DNA from: Streptomyces asiaticus
GTDB taxonomy: Bacteria; Actinomycetota; Actinomycetes; Streptomycetales; Streptomycetaceae
Direction of reading: 5' to 3'
Length of the DNA: 64,000 nt
NCBI RefSeq assembly: GCF_018138715.1
Contig: NZ_JAGSHX010000006.1
Location: 5,456,001 to 5,520,000, forward strand
How positions within the stretch are numbered: position 1 is the stretch's first letter; each line of letters begins with the position of its first letter. Below are positions 17,129 to 28,600 of the stretch, piece after piece. Made by a program: the position numbers and the translations under genes. The notes below the pieces were generated by a model. It was given only the letters and a program-made list of their open reading frames with translations, had not been told where the DNA came from and made no database searches.

Positions 17129-17142
17129 GTGCCCCCGGCAGG
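17129..17142. repeat. putative attL: copy of the tRNA-Arg 3' end
   Basis: GTGCCCCCGGCAGG is identical and in the same orientation to bases 32487-32500, which form the 3' acceptor and T-arm end of tRNA-Arg(CCU). A direct repeat of a tRNA 3' end at the far side of a spdB- and integrase-bearing segment is the usual mark of site-specific integration. The match is short, so the boundary may be eroded. Confidence 0.5.
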
Positions 17143-17242
17143 GCACCACGCAGAAGGATGACCCCACTGACCTGCGGAATTTGGTCGGCAGGCTGGTGAT
17201 CAAGGGCAGCTTCGAACCCGTGTCGTGGGGCGGAGCGGGTCG

Positions 17243-18097
17243 ATGAATGGCGAGAGGTCGACACACGCCGGTAGCCGGGCGGGGGCTGCTTTCGAGCGAG
17301 CGGTCACGCTTCGGGCGGTGACGCTGATCATGGCGGCGGTGGTGGGGCTGACGTTCTTGTTCGGCTTCGGCAATGTATGGACCCTCGCGTTGCGGTTGGG
17401 TGTGCCGTCGTGGGTGGCACCCCTTGTGGCCCCGGCGGTAGATCTTTCTGTGCTGGGTTTGCTGCTGGGTACCCGCTATCTCGCGCTGCAGGGTGCGAGC
17501 CGGGAGCAGCTCCGGCCAGCGCGTCGGTTGCTGGTCTTCTCCAGCCTGATGACCTTGGCGCTGAACGTGACGGATCCGCTGCTGGCCGGTCAGAACGGCA
17601 AAGCTGCTTTCGACGCGGTGGGGCCTTTGCTGTTGATCGGTTGGGCAGAGGTGGGTCCGGGGCTTCTGCAGGCCATCAGTCGTGCCGAGGGTGAGGTGTC
17701 ATCTGAGTTTGAGAGAGCAGAAGCCCCCACGAGCCCCGCAGAACGCGCTGCGGCGATGATGGAGCAGGACCGCATCAACGTCGACCTCGTTCCGTCTCTG
17801 GACGAGGATGATCAGCGAAGCCAGCTCGGTGCTGATGGGGACGACCTTCTGAAGCGCGCGCTGGCAGAAGACGCGTGGCATTGGGAGACGTATCAACGGC
17901 CGATCTCGGCTGAGACGCTACGGAAGCAGCTGCACATCGGGGCAGCCAGATCCCGGATGCTGGTGTCCATGGTGCGCTCGGCAAGGGCTGATTATCTGTC
18001 GATGGGGGCACGGTCTGTCGAGTCTGGTCGTGTCTTCTCGGTCTCGCCGTCAGTTGACGGTGCGGGCGAAGAGGGCTGGTGCGTCGAGCACGTTTGA
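17243..18097 (+). CDS. SpdB-like DUF2637 membrane protein (conjugal spread)
   Basis: A 284-aa protein with about four hydrophobic segments in the first 150 residues (TLIMAAVVGLTFLFGFGNVW, WVAPLVAPAVDLSVLGLLLG and others), the DUF2637 pattern of SpdB proteins from actinomycete plasmids and integrative conjugative elements. The C-terminal half is charged and helical (DAWHWETYQRPISAETLRKQ), resembling a DNA-binding winged region. GGAG seven bases before the ATG at 17243 decides the start. It is known to help spread of the element between mycelial compartments. Here it sits alone: no TraB, replication initiator or excisionase is visible. Confidence 0.75.
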   Translation: MNGERSTHAGSRAGAAFERAVTLRAVTLIMAAVVGLTFLFGFGNVWTLALRLGVPSWVAPLVAPAVDLSVLGLLLGTRYLALQGASREQLRPARRLLVFSSLMTLALNVTDPLLAGQNGKAAFDAVGPLLLIGWAEVGPGLLQAISRAEGEVSSEFERAEAPTSPAERAAAMMEQDRINVDLVPSLDEDDQRSQLGADGDDLLKRALAEDAWHWETYQRPISAETLRKQLHIGAARSRMLVSMVRSARADYLSMGARSVESGRVFSVSPSVDGAGEEGWCVEHV

Positions 18098-18296
18098 GGT
18101 GGCGGTTCCGTATCGCGCGAGGTGTGGTCTATGTCACCTGGGCTGAGCGAGGTGATTGTCCTGAATGTGGACTCATGTCCCTTTGTGGCTGCCTGGACTG
18201 GTGTGCGAGGCGATGTCTACTCTCGCGTTCACGATTCCATCGAGAATTGTTCATAACTGAGCAAGGTCTGGGGAGGCCTTGTGGGGGGAGTCTGCT

Positions 18297-21200
18297 ATGC
18301 CTTTGGGCATTCGGCGGTGTACACGCGTGTCCGGGGTGGCGTTGGTTACCTCGGTCATCTTGGGAGCGCTCCCGCACGCTGGTGTACAGGGCGCCGACGT
18401 GCGCACGGCGCCGGTTGCCAAGGAGGCGCGCGGTGTGACGAGCGCGGTGAGCGAGGAGCTGGCGCGGGCGGCTGCTGAGCGTGAGGGCAAGCCGGTGGAG
18501 ATCGCCTCACTGCGGGGTGAGAGCAGCGAGGTGTTCGCCACTCCTGACGGGCAGTTGGAAGCCAGAGAGTACCTGCGTCCCGTTCGAGCGCGCGTAGATG
18601 GTGAATGGAAGGCCATCGACACCGCGCTGGTGAAGACCGGCGACGGGATGGTTGCGCCGAAGGCGACGACGGTGGACTTGGAGTTCTCCGGTGGTGGGAG
18701 TGTGCCGCTGGTGCGGATGACGAAGGCGGGGCGAGAGCTGGCCCTGTCCTGGCCCACGGACCTGCCGGCCCCGCGATTACAGGGCGACACGGCCACCTAT
18801 CCGGACGTCCTGCCGGATGTGGACCTGCGGATGGGAGCCCAGGAAGACGGCTTCACGCAGCTGTTGGTGGTGAAGTCGGCCGAGGCCGCGGCCAGTGAGG
18901 AACTGGCGGAGTTACGGCTGAAGCTGGACGCGGGCGGCCTGGACGTCCAGGAAACCGGCACCGGCGGGGTCGCGGCGAACGACAAAGGCGCGGGCGGCGC
19001 GGTGTTCGAAGCGCCTCAGCCAGTGATGTGGGACTCCAGCCCCGGCCCCGGCGCACAGGAGACCGTCGGCGCACGGGCAAAGGCCGCTGACGTATCCGAA
19101 GCCGACGATGGGGAAGAGCCGGCCGCGGGTGAGTCGGGGAAGCTGGCCCCGGTGGGGGTGGAGGTACCGGCGGCGCAGGATGAGCTGGTGCTAAAGCCGG
19201 ATGCCGATGTGCTGAAGGGCGAGGGTACGGTGTACCCGGTCTTCATCGACCCTCAGTGGTACTCGCCGAAAGCGTCGGCGTGGACGATGGCGTCGAAGTA
19301 CTGGGCGTCGTCACCGCAGTGGAAGTTCAACGGTGACTCAGACGGCGGCATGGGGTACTGCGGCTGGAATTACTGCCAGCCGCAGGACACCAAGCGCCTC
19401 TTCTACCGGATCCCGACGTCGCGGTTCGCGGGCAAGTCGGTGCTGTCGGCGGAGTTCGTGGTGCGGAACACGTGGTCCGCCTCGTGTGACGCGCGAGGCG
19501 TGCAGCTGTGGCGCACCAAGGGGATCTCCTCCTCGACGACGTGGAACTCACAGAACGCGGACGGCTTTTGGATCGATCATCTCAAGACGGAGTCGTTCGC
19601 CTACGGCTACGACGGCTGTGCGGCAAAGGACGCGGAGTTCTCCGTGAGATCTGCCGTACAGGAGGCCGCGGACAAGAAGTGGTCGACGATGACGTTCGGC
19701 CTGCAGGCGTCCAGCGAGAGCGATCGGTACGGGTGGAAGCGGTTCTCGGATGACGCGTATCTGCGGGTGAAGTACAACCGTCCGCCCGCACAGGTCAGGA
19801 TGTCGCAGCTGACCATGGAGTACGGAGGCACCTGCAAGAAGCCGGGGGACGCGGCGCGGGTGCGCACCCTGGGCAAGGTCTCCGCCAACAACATCACCGA
19901 CCCGGACCGCGACAGTGTTGCGGTGCAGTTCCAGGCGAAGTGGGACGCGGGCGACGGCAAGGGGCTGATCGCGCGGTGGAAACCCGCGTTGACCTCGTCG
20001 AAGCGGTCGGGTTCGGACTTCGCGATCGCGTTGCCGTCCTCGATTCCGGCGAACAAGACCGTCCATTGGTATGTCCGCTCCTACGACGGTGCGCAGTACT
20101 CGCCGTGGTCGTTCGCGGGCGGTGCGACGGGGTGCTACTTCGTCTATGACACCTCGGTGCCGAAGGCACCCGCGGTCGCGTCGGGCGAGTATCCGGCGTC
20201 GGACCCGGAGGATCCTGAGGATCCGTGGCTGGACGGGGTGGGCCAGTACGGCACGTTCGAACTGGACTCGTCCTCCACGGATGTGACGCGGTACCGCTGG
20301 GGTTTCAACGGCGATCCGGTGTCGGCGAACCAGGTGTCCACCTCCGCCGGTGCGGCCAGGTCGGTCAAGGTGCTCCCGGCGAAGCCGGGCCTGAACTTCG
20401 TCACCGCCCAGGCCTTCGATGAGGCGGGGAACGGTTCGGAGATCCGCACCTATCAGTTCCGGGTGAAGGCCGGGCAGCCGGAGCGGGCGACGTGGCAACT
20501 GGACGAGAAGCCCGGTTCCGCTCAGGCGGAGGGTTCGACGCCGCCTCGTACGCTCGCTCTGCACGGTGGCGCCGCTACCGGGGCGGAGGGTGTTGTGGGC
20601 AAGGGGCTGTCGCTGAACGGTACGGACGGCTACGCGGCCACGGACCTGTCCGTGGTCGACGGCACCCGCGGGTTCTCGGTGTCGGCGTGGGTGAAGCTGT
20701 CGGAGGTGCCCGACCACGCGGCGATGGTGGCGTCCCAGATCGGCAACCAGACCGCCGGTTTCGAGCTGTACTACTCCGCCAGTTACGACCGGTGGGTGTT
20801 CAACACCTTCGCCGCCGACGAGCCCGGCGCCACGATCGTACGGGCGATGCCCGGCACACCGGGCGGGGTGAAGGCCGGGGTGTGGACCCATCTGGTCGGC
20901 GCGTACGACAGCGTGGACAAGAAACTGCAACTGTTCGTCAACGGCAAGCTGGCGGGCACGGCCTCCCACGACATCGACTGGAACGCCCGCCGGGGCCTGA
21001 TGATCGGCGCGGGTGCGTCCGGCGGAGAGGCCAAGGACTTCTTCCCCGGCACGATCGACGAGACGCAGCTCTTCGACAAGCCCGTCGCCCAGGACGAGGT
21101 CGACAAGCTCCACGCCCACCAGACCGTCGGCGACCCAGGCCGCCCCGCGGTGGCGGTCTTCCACCTCGACGAGGAAACCGGCGCCACCGACATCCAGGGC

Positions 21201-22562
21201 CACGGCGGAGTGATCCCCGCTAAGTACGTGGGCGGCGCCACCACGGGAGCGGCCGGTGTGGCGGGCAAGGCCACTCGGTTCAACGGCACGGACGGATACG
21301 CCAAGATCGGCCAGGAGCGCGCTCCCCATGTCAACACCTCGCGCAGCTTCACGGTCTCGGCCTGGGCCAAGCTGGACAAGAAGCCGGACGGCGCCGCGGT
21401 CATCACAGCCCAGACCGGGGAATACGCCCCGGGCTTCGAGCTGTACTACTCCAAGACCTACGACCGGTGGGCGGTCAACCAGTACTCCGCCGACACCGCG
21501 GACGCGACACCGATCCGGGCCATGCAACCGGACGGGACGCAGGCGCGCGCGGGGGAGTGGGTGCATCTGGTCGGCGTGCACGACACGGTCGCCAACACCC
21601 TTACCCTGTACGTCAACGGGGCCAAGGCCGGATCGACTCAGCTGGCCGGTGCGTTCTATGCGGATCAGTCGATGTACATCGGAGCCGGCTCCTACAGCGG
21701 AGGGGTCGACAATCACTTCCCGGGCACGATCGACGATGTGCGGCTGTTCGACCGCCCGGTCTCGGCCACCGAGGCGCAGCAGTTGTTCAAGCAGCGCGCG
21801 CTGGTCAAGGGACGCTGGACATTCCAGCAGGCGGCCGGTTCGCCACTGACCACACCGGACACCTCCGCGTCCGGCAACGACATGACACTCAACGGCGGCG
21901 CACAGGTCGGAGCGGGCTGGGTCGACGGTGGCCTCCTGCTCGATGGCGTCAACGACTACGCCGCGACGTCCACGGTGCCGGTGGACACGAGCGCGAGTTT
22001 CACGGTGACGGCATGGGTACAAGCCGCGGCCGTACCGAAGGACGAAGTGGCGCTGCTCAGCGCGCCGGGCGCACTGCAGGATGTGTTCGCGGTGCGGTAT
22101 GTGCCCAGTACCACGCCGGACTCCGACCCGGGCCGGTGGCGCATCTCCATGGCGAGTGCGGACAGCAAGGACGCCACGATCACGCATATCGAGAATGGCC
22201 AGTTCTCCAGCCCTGCTGACTGGACACATCTGGCGCTGGTCTATGACGGGTTCGCCAGGCAGCTCAGGCTCTACGTGAACGGAGAGCTGGAAGAGACCGC
22301 CTGTGCGGATAGCGATGGGGACGGTGTGTCGGACGATGCGGCCTGCACTGACCGGATCTCCCAAGCGGACAACGTGCTGTCCTTCAAAGGCACACAGCCG
22401 CTGCAACTGGGGCGTGCCAAGACCGGGACCACCTGGGGTGAGTACTGGCCAGGCGCAGTGTCCGATATGTGGTCTTTCCAGGGCGCGTTGACGGATACGC
22501 AGATCGCCCAGCTAGCCATTGGTATGCCTGGCATGCCCACGGACGTACCAGGCGGCGACTGA
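18297..22562 (+). CDS. large secreted LamG-domain protein, partner of the RHS toxin gene
   Basis: A 1421-aa protein with signal peptide (VSGVALVTSVILGALPHAGV region, cleavage near residue 33). GGGGGGAG precedes the ATG at 18297. The middle contains a beta-rich segment (VYPVFIDPQWYSP near 310) and then three LamG/concanavalin-like jelly-roll domains. They start around residues 773, 994 and 1215, each with the form NGTDGYA...FTVSAWVK...W-x-H-L-V-G...LYVNG. Two TTA codons (18777-18779, 18912-18914) predict bldA dependence. It lies 128 bases before the RHS toxin gene on the same strand. Large LamG proteins next to RHS toxins are common in Streptomyces; a role in surface display or delivery is inference. 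Confidence 0.85.
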   Translation: MPLGIRRCTRVSGVALVTSVILGALPHAGVQGADVRTAPVAKEARGVTSAVSEELARAAAEREGKPVEIASLRGESSEVFATPDGQLEAREYLRPVRARVDGEWKAIDTALVKTGDGMVAPKATTVDLEFSGGGSVPLVRMTKAGRELALSWPTDLPAPRLQGDTATYPDVLPDVDLRMGAQEDGFTQLLVVKSAEAAASEELAELRLKLDAGGLDVQETGTGGVAANDKGAGGAVFEAPQPVMWDSSPGPGAQETVGARAKAADVSEADDGEEPAAGESGKLAPVGVEVPAAQDELVLKPDADVLKGEGTVYPVFIDPQWYSPKASAWTMASKYWASSPQWKFNGDSDGGMGYCGWNYCQPQDTKRLFYRIPTSRFAGKSVLSAEFVVRNTWSASCDARGVQLWRTKGISSSTTWNSQNADGFWIDHLKTESFAYGYDGCAAKDAEFSVRSAVQEAADKKWSTMTFGLQASSESDRYGWKRFSDDAYLRVKYNRPPAQVRMSQLTMEYGGTCKKPGDAARVRTLGKVSANNITDPDRDSVAVQFQAKWDAGDGKGLIARWKPALTSSKRSGSDFAIALPSSIPANKTVHWYVRSYDGAQYSPWSFAGGATGCYFVYDTSVPKAPAVASGEYPASDPEDPEDPWLDGVGQYGTFELDSSSTDVTRYRWGFNGDPVSANQVSTSAGAARSVKVLPAKPGLNFVTAQAFDEAGNGSEIRTYQFRVKAGQPERATWQLDEKPGSAQAEGSTPPRTLALHGGAATGAEGVVGKGLSLNGTDGYAATDLSVVDGTRGFSVSAWVKLSEVPDHAAMVASQIGNQTAGFELYYSASYDRWVFNTFAADEPGATIVRAMPGTPGGVKAGVWTHLVGAYDSVDKKLQLFVNGKLAGTASHDIDWNARRGLMIGAGASGGEAKDFFPGTIDETQLFDKPVAQDEVDKLHAHQTVGDPGRPAVAVFHLDEETGATDIQGHGGVIPAKYVGGATTGAAGVAGKATRFNGTDGYAKIGQERAPHVNTSRSFTVSAWAKLDKKPDGAAVITAQTGEYAPGFELYYSKTYDRWAVNQYSADTADATPIRAMQPDGTQARAGEWVHLVGVHDTVANTLTLYVNGAKAGSTQLAGAFYADQSMYIGAGSYSGGVDNHFPGTIDDVRLFDRPVSATEAQQLFKQRALVKGRWTFQQAAGSPLTTPDTSASGNDMTLNGGAQVGAGWVDGGLLLDGVNDYAATSTVPVDTSASFTVTAWVQAAAVPKDEVALLSAPGALQDVFAVRYVPSTTPDSDPGRWRISMASADSKDATITHIENGQFSSPADWTHLALVYDGFARQLRLYVNGELEETACADSDGDGVSDDAACTDRISQADNVLSFKGTQPLQLGRAKTGTTWGEYWPGAVSDMWSFQGALTDTQIAQLAIGMPGMPTDVPGGD

Positions 22563-22690
22563 CATTCGCAGAGGGTGAGGCCGAGTGGCCTCCGGCCACC
22601 AGGCCACCGGCAGTTCCCGAGTATCGGCTTTCTCTCTACCCCGTGGCGTATGCCTACGGCGGTGCATACAGCGAGGGATGAAGGACAGGG

Positions 22691-25600
22691 ATGAACGGCA
22701 GATCGAGCAAGCGGTTACGGACACTGCGACCTCGTGTCGCGCTGGCCTCGGCCGTGGTCATGGTCGCGACCTTGCTGCAGGGAGTGGCGCAGCCTGCTGT
22801 TGCCGCAGACGACGGAAAAGGACGCCCTGTCCTTCCCCGTGCGGAGCAGCCGGTGCCCGGCACGATCGGCAAGGTCAAGCCGCGCACGGTCATGAAGGGG
22901 CCCCGTACCCCGCAGTCCGCCCCTCGCACCACTTGGCCGAGGGCGGCATCAGGGGTGGTGACACTTCCCGCCGCCGGTGGGAAGGCCGGGACAGGGCCGA
23001 AAAAGGTGCGTGGCCTGCCGCTGGCCCTGGATGCGGAAGGGGGGCGCGGCAAGGCAGCCCGCGGTGACGTTACTGCCCGGGTGCTGGGTCGCGAGGTAGC
23101 GCGGAAGGCCGGGGTTGACGGACCGCTGTTCACGCTGCAGCCCCACCCGGGGCAGAAAAGCGTGAAGAACACCATGGCGGGCCGGGTACGGGCCCGAATC
23201 GACTACGCGTCCTTCGCCGGGGTCTACGGTGGCGGCTACGCGTCCCGACTGACGTTGGTCGAGTTGCCCGCTTGCGTGCTGACGACGCCGGCCAGACGGC
23301 AGTGCCGTACGCCCAAGCCTGTCGAGGTCGTCAACGACACCGAGAAACGGACTCTCACCGCTCAGGACCTGTCTTTGCGTGCGGGTGAACCGACGGTGCT
23401 GACGGCCGTAGCAGAAGAGAAGGGAGACAAGGGGGACTACAAGGCCACCTCGCTCTCGCCTTCTGCGACGTGGAACACCAACCTGAACACCGGCGACTTC
23501 ACCTGGTCGTACGGTATGCCCGTACCGGACGTGCCAGGCGGACTGACACCGAGCGTAGGAGTGTCGTACTCCTCGGGCGGAGTCGACGGCCGCACCGCGA
23601 ACACCAACAACCAGTCCTCCTGGGTGGGCGACGGCTTCGACCTGTGGCCGGGCTACATCGAACGCCGCTACAAACCATGCGCGGAAGACGGAGTGAAGAA
23701 CGCGGACGGCGGCAAGCCGGGCGATCTGTGCTGGGCCTACGACAACGCGTTCATCTCCTTCAACGGCAAGGGCGGGGAGCTGGTGCCCAACGGCACCAAC
23801 TCCTGGAAGCTCAAGAGTGACGACGGCACGAAGATCGACCGCCTCTACGGTTCGACCGACAACGTACGCGGTAACGATGCGAGGAATGACGAGTACTGGC
23901 GGGTCACCACACCCGACGGCAACCGCTACTACTTCGGCTACAACCGCCTGCCGGGATGGGCCGATGGCAAGGAGACCACCGATTCCGCGTGGACGACGCC
24001 GGTGTTCGGCAATGGTGCCGACGAGCCTTGCCATGGGGCGACGTTCGCCGACTCCTGGTGCCAGCAGGCATGGCGATGGAACCTGGACTACGTCGTCGAC
24101 CCCCACGGCAACGCCATCGCCTACTACTACGACAAGGAAACGAACTCCTACGGCCGCAACCTCAAGGCCAAGGACAACACCCGCTACGTCCGCGGGGGTG
24201 ACCTGGACCGGATCGAGTACGGCCTGAAGTCGTCCTCGATGTACGGCACCAAGGCGCTGGCCAAGGTCGACTTCACCAGCGGCGAGCGCTGCCTGCCTGA
24301 TGAGCAGACCGACTGCGCGTCCATCGACAAGGACGCTTTCTACTGGTACGACACCCCCTGGGACCTGAACTGCACGGTGGACGAGGACTGCGACGACGGT
24401 CGGCTCTCGCCGGTGTTCTTCACGCGCAAGCGGCTGACCCGGATCACCGCACAGGCCCTCGACAGCGGCACCTACAAGGATGTCGACTCCTGGGCGTTCG
24501 CCCATCGCTGGGGCAAGGCTGACACCGACTACCAACTGGAGCTGGAATCCATTCAGCGCACCGGCCACAGCGCTGACCCAGCCATCACGCTACCGAAGAC
24601 CACGTTCGCCTACACCCAGTTGGCCAACCGCCTGGATAAGACCGGCGACGGTTACGCACCGTTCATCAAGGACCGGCTGTCCACGGTCGCCGATGAGTCC
24701 GGTGGGCAGATCGACGTCAAGTACTCCGCTGAGGAATGTGACTGGGACTCCCTGCCGACCCCGCAGACGAACACCACGCTCTGTTTCCCGCAGTACGTCG
24801 GCGGCAGTACCAGCGACGACCCTGAACGGCAGTGGTTCAACAAGTACGTGGTCACCTCCGTGACCACAACCGACCGCACTGGTGGCGCGCCTGATCAGGT
24901 GACCGCCTACGACTACAAGGGCGGCGCGGCCTGGCATTACGACGATGACGACGGACTGACCAAGGAGAAGTTCAAGACCTGGTCGCAGTGGCGCGGCTAC
25001 GGGCAGGTGCGGGTCCAGACCGGTGGCCAGGGTGGGACGGGTGCGATGAAGTCGCAGCAGGACACCTACTTCCTGCGCGGCATGGACGGCGACCGCAAGG
25101 ACACCGGAGGCGGCACCAGGAGTGTCACCGTGGCGCTCGATGATGACGAAGGCGACCCGATCACCGACCATGATTCGGCGGCCGGCTTCGCCTACAAGAC
25201 AGTCAGCTTCTCCGGGCCGGGCGGAAAGGTCCTCACCAAGACCATAAACCGGCCCTGGCACCACGAGACCGCGAAAAAGGTCCGCGACTGGGGCACGGTC
25301 ACAGCCAACCTCACCGGGACCGCCCACACCAAGACCTTCACCTCACTGGATGACGGGGCCGGGACCAAATGGCGGACCGCATCAACGGCCACCAGCTTCG
25401 ACACGGTGGCCGGTCGGATCACCCAGGTCGACGACTTCGGTGACAACGACACCGCCGCCGACAACACCTGCACCCGCACCACCTACGCCACCAACACCGA
25501 CAAGAACATCCTCACCCTCCCCTCCCGGGTAGAAGCGGTCGCCACAGCCTGTGACACGACCGCCAACCGACCGGACGACGTCATCTCCGACGCGCGAACC

Positions 25601-28600
25601 GCCTACGACGGCGGCACCTATGGCGACGCCCCCACGAAAGGCGACGCCACCGGAACCGCGGTACTGAAGAAGTACGACGGAACCACCGCCGTCTATGTGG
25701 AGTCCGGCTCGACCTACGACTCCTACGGACGGAAGCTCACCAGCACCGACCTGACGGCCGACGTCACCGTCACCGCGGCCGGAGCACTCAAACGGACCGC
25801 TCGCACCGACGGCCGTACCACCACAACCGCCTACACTCCCGCCTCCGGTTTGCCCACCAGCGCGAAGGTGACCTCGCCCCCCGCCAAGACCGGCGACGCG
25901 AGCACCGCGCAGACCACGACCACCACGCGCGACGTGCTGCGCGGCCTGCCGCTGACCCAGACCGACACCAACGACAAGGTCACCAACTACGCCTACGACG
26001 CCCTGGGCCGCTCCACCAAGGTCTGGCTGGCCGACCGGCTCACCGGCCAGACCCCCACCTACGAGTTCACGTACACCGTCACCGACCGGCAGCCGGTGGC
26101 GGTGGGCACCAAGACACTCGGGAACAACGGTACCCAGCAGACCTCCTACACCCTCTACGACGGCCTGCTACGTGAACGGCAGACACAAGCTCCCGGACCA
26201 GACGGCGGACGGCTGCTGACCGACGTCTTCTACGACGAACGGGGCCTGAAAGCCAAGGACTTCGCCACCTACTACGCTGACGGCAAGCCGAGCGGCACCC
26301 TGTTCAAGCCAGAAGACGCACTGAACGTCGAAACGCAGAACCGCTACACCTATGACGGCCTGGGCAGACAGACCGAGGCACGGCAAATCGCCGGAAACGG
26401 CGACGGCGGCACGGTCCTGGGCGTCACCAAGACGATCCACGGTGGCGATCGCACCACGGTCATCCCACCCGTGGGCGGTACCGCTACCACCACCCTCACC
26501 GACGCCCGCGGTAAAACCACCGAACTGCGCCAACTCCACCAGCGCACGGTCGGCGCCGCCTATGACACGACCACCTACGCCTACACACCACGCGGCGAAC
26601 TGAAGACGGTCACCGACCCAGCCAAGAACACCTGGAGCTACAGCTACGACCTTCTCGGCCAGCTCACCCGTGCCAAGGACCCGGACAAGGGCACGACCAG
26701 CAGCGTCTACGACGACCGCGGTCAGCTGACCTCCACCACCGACGGACGCAACACCACCCTCGCCTACGTCTACGACGGCCTTGGCCGGCGGACCGAGCTG
26801 CGCAAGGACTCGCCCACCGGCGAGCTGAGAGCGAAATGGGTCTACGACACCGTCAGTAACTCGAAGGGCTACCTGGCGGAATCCACCCGCTACGACAACG
26901 GCCGGGCCTACACCTCCAAGGTCGTGGCCTACGACCGCCTCTACCGAGCACTGCGCACGTCCGTCACCATCCCCGCCGAAGAGGGCCCACTCCAGGGCAC
27001 CTATCTGTCCGCCACTACGTACAAAGTCTCCGGACTCGTGGAAGGGAAGGGCTATCCCAAGGCCGGATCCCTTCCAGCGGCCACCATGGCCTACACCTAC
27101 GAGGACGAGACCCTGCGCCCCATCGCCATCGACGGCAGCCAGGGCGTGAAATCCAGTGTCCTTTACAGTCTGACCGGCAAACCGCAGCAGTACGAACTCT
27201 CCAGCGGCGGCGGCAAGAAAACCTGGGCCACCAACACCTACGAATGGGGCACCCAGCGCCTGGCCACGGCGCGGGTGGACCGGCAGGACGTGGCGGGCGT
27301 CGACCAGTACAACACGTATCGCTACGACGAGGCGGGCAACGTGCTGTCGGTATCGGACGTCTCCCGCTCCGGCACCGACAACCAGTGCTTCACTTACGAC
27401 TACTTGCAGCGCCTGACCGAGGCATGGACCCAGGGCGGCAAGGAATGCGCCGCCACCCCGAGCGGCAGTGTGCTGGGCGGCCCGGCTCCGTACTGGACCT
27501 CCTACACCTACGACCAGGTCGGCAACCGCAGGACGGAAACCCTGCACAACCCGTCGGGCGATGCCGCCAAGGACACCAAGCGCACCTACGACTATCCCGA
27601 CCCGGGCAGCGCACAGCCACACACTCTGACGGCCGTCAAAGCCAGCGGGCCCAGTGGAACCGCGCAAGACACCTTCGGCTACGACAAGAGTGGCAACAAC
27701 ACCACCCGAAAGCTGGGCGGCGACACCCAGACCCTTGACTGGGACACCGAGGGGCACCTGTCGAAGGTGACCGAGCCGGTCGAGGGCGGTGCCGACAAGG
27801 TCACCGAATACCTCTACGACGCCGACGGCAACCGGCTCATCGGCCGCACCTCCACCGAGACCACCCTCTACCTGGGCGCCACCGAGATCACGCTGCCCAA
27901 GGGGTCATCCACACCGAGGGCCACCCGCTACATCGACCTCGGCGGCGGCCACCAGGCCGTACAACAGGACGACGGCAGCGTCTCCTTCACACTCGCCGAC
28001 CATCACGGCACCGCACAACTCGCCATCGACGCCGCCTCCCAGAAACTCACCCAGCGACGCACCCTGCCCTTCGGTGATCTGCGTGGCGAGGAACCTGCCG
28101 CCTGGCCCGGCACCAAGGGCTTCGTCGGCGGGACCGACGACACCAAGGCCACCGGCCTCACCCACCTGGGCGCCCGCGAATACGACCCCACCACCGGCCG
28201 CTTCCTGTCCGTCGACCCGGTCATGGACCTGACCGACCCCCAGCAGATCAACGGCTACGCCTACGCCAACAACAACCCGGTCACCGGCTCCGACCCCACC
28301 GGGCGCTTCTGCGACGGTTGCAGCGCCGATGGCGCCAACAACAACTGGACTCCGAGCCACGGTCCGGGCTGCACCACAGAGGGCTGCTACGACACCAGTG
28401 GCCGTATCCTCTACCCGGTCTCCAGCGGCCCTTCCCGAGCCCGGCCCAGCGGCGGCAATTCCTACCGTCCCGGGCGGACGATCAACATCACCCAGAAAAA
28501 GGGTGAACTGCGGCTCGAGGGCATCAGGATTCCGTCCGCCGGCGAACTGGCGAAGCGCTTCCCGGGGTACGACAGCGAAGAGCAGCTCCAAAGATGGGCG

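Noticed and set aside
17206..17228. Second tRNA-like piece (GCTTCGAACCCGTGTCG) after the left repeat
   Set aside because: Only a loose match to the T-arm; too weak to call an att site or tRNA remnant.
19548..22406. 952-aa frame opposite the LamG gene
   Set aside because: Arg/Val-rich antisense shadow without domains or ribosome site; the plus strand has a signal peptide and three LamG domains.
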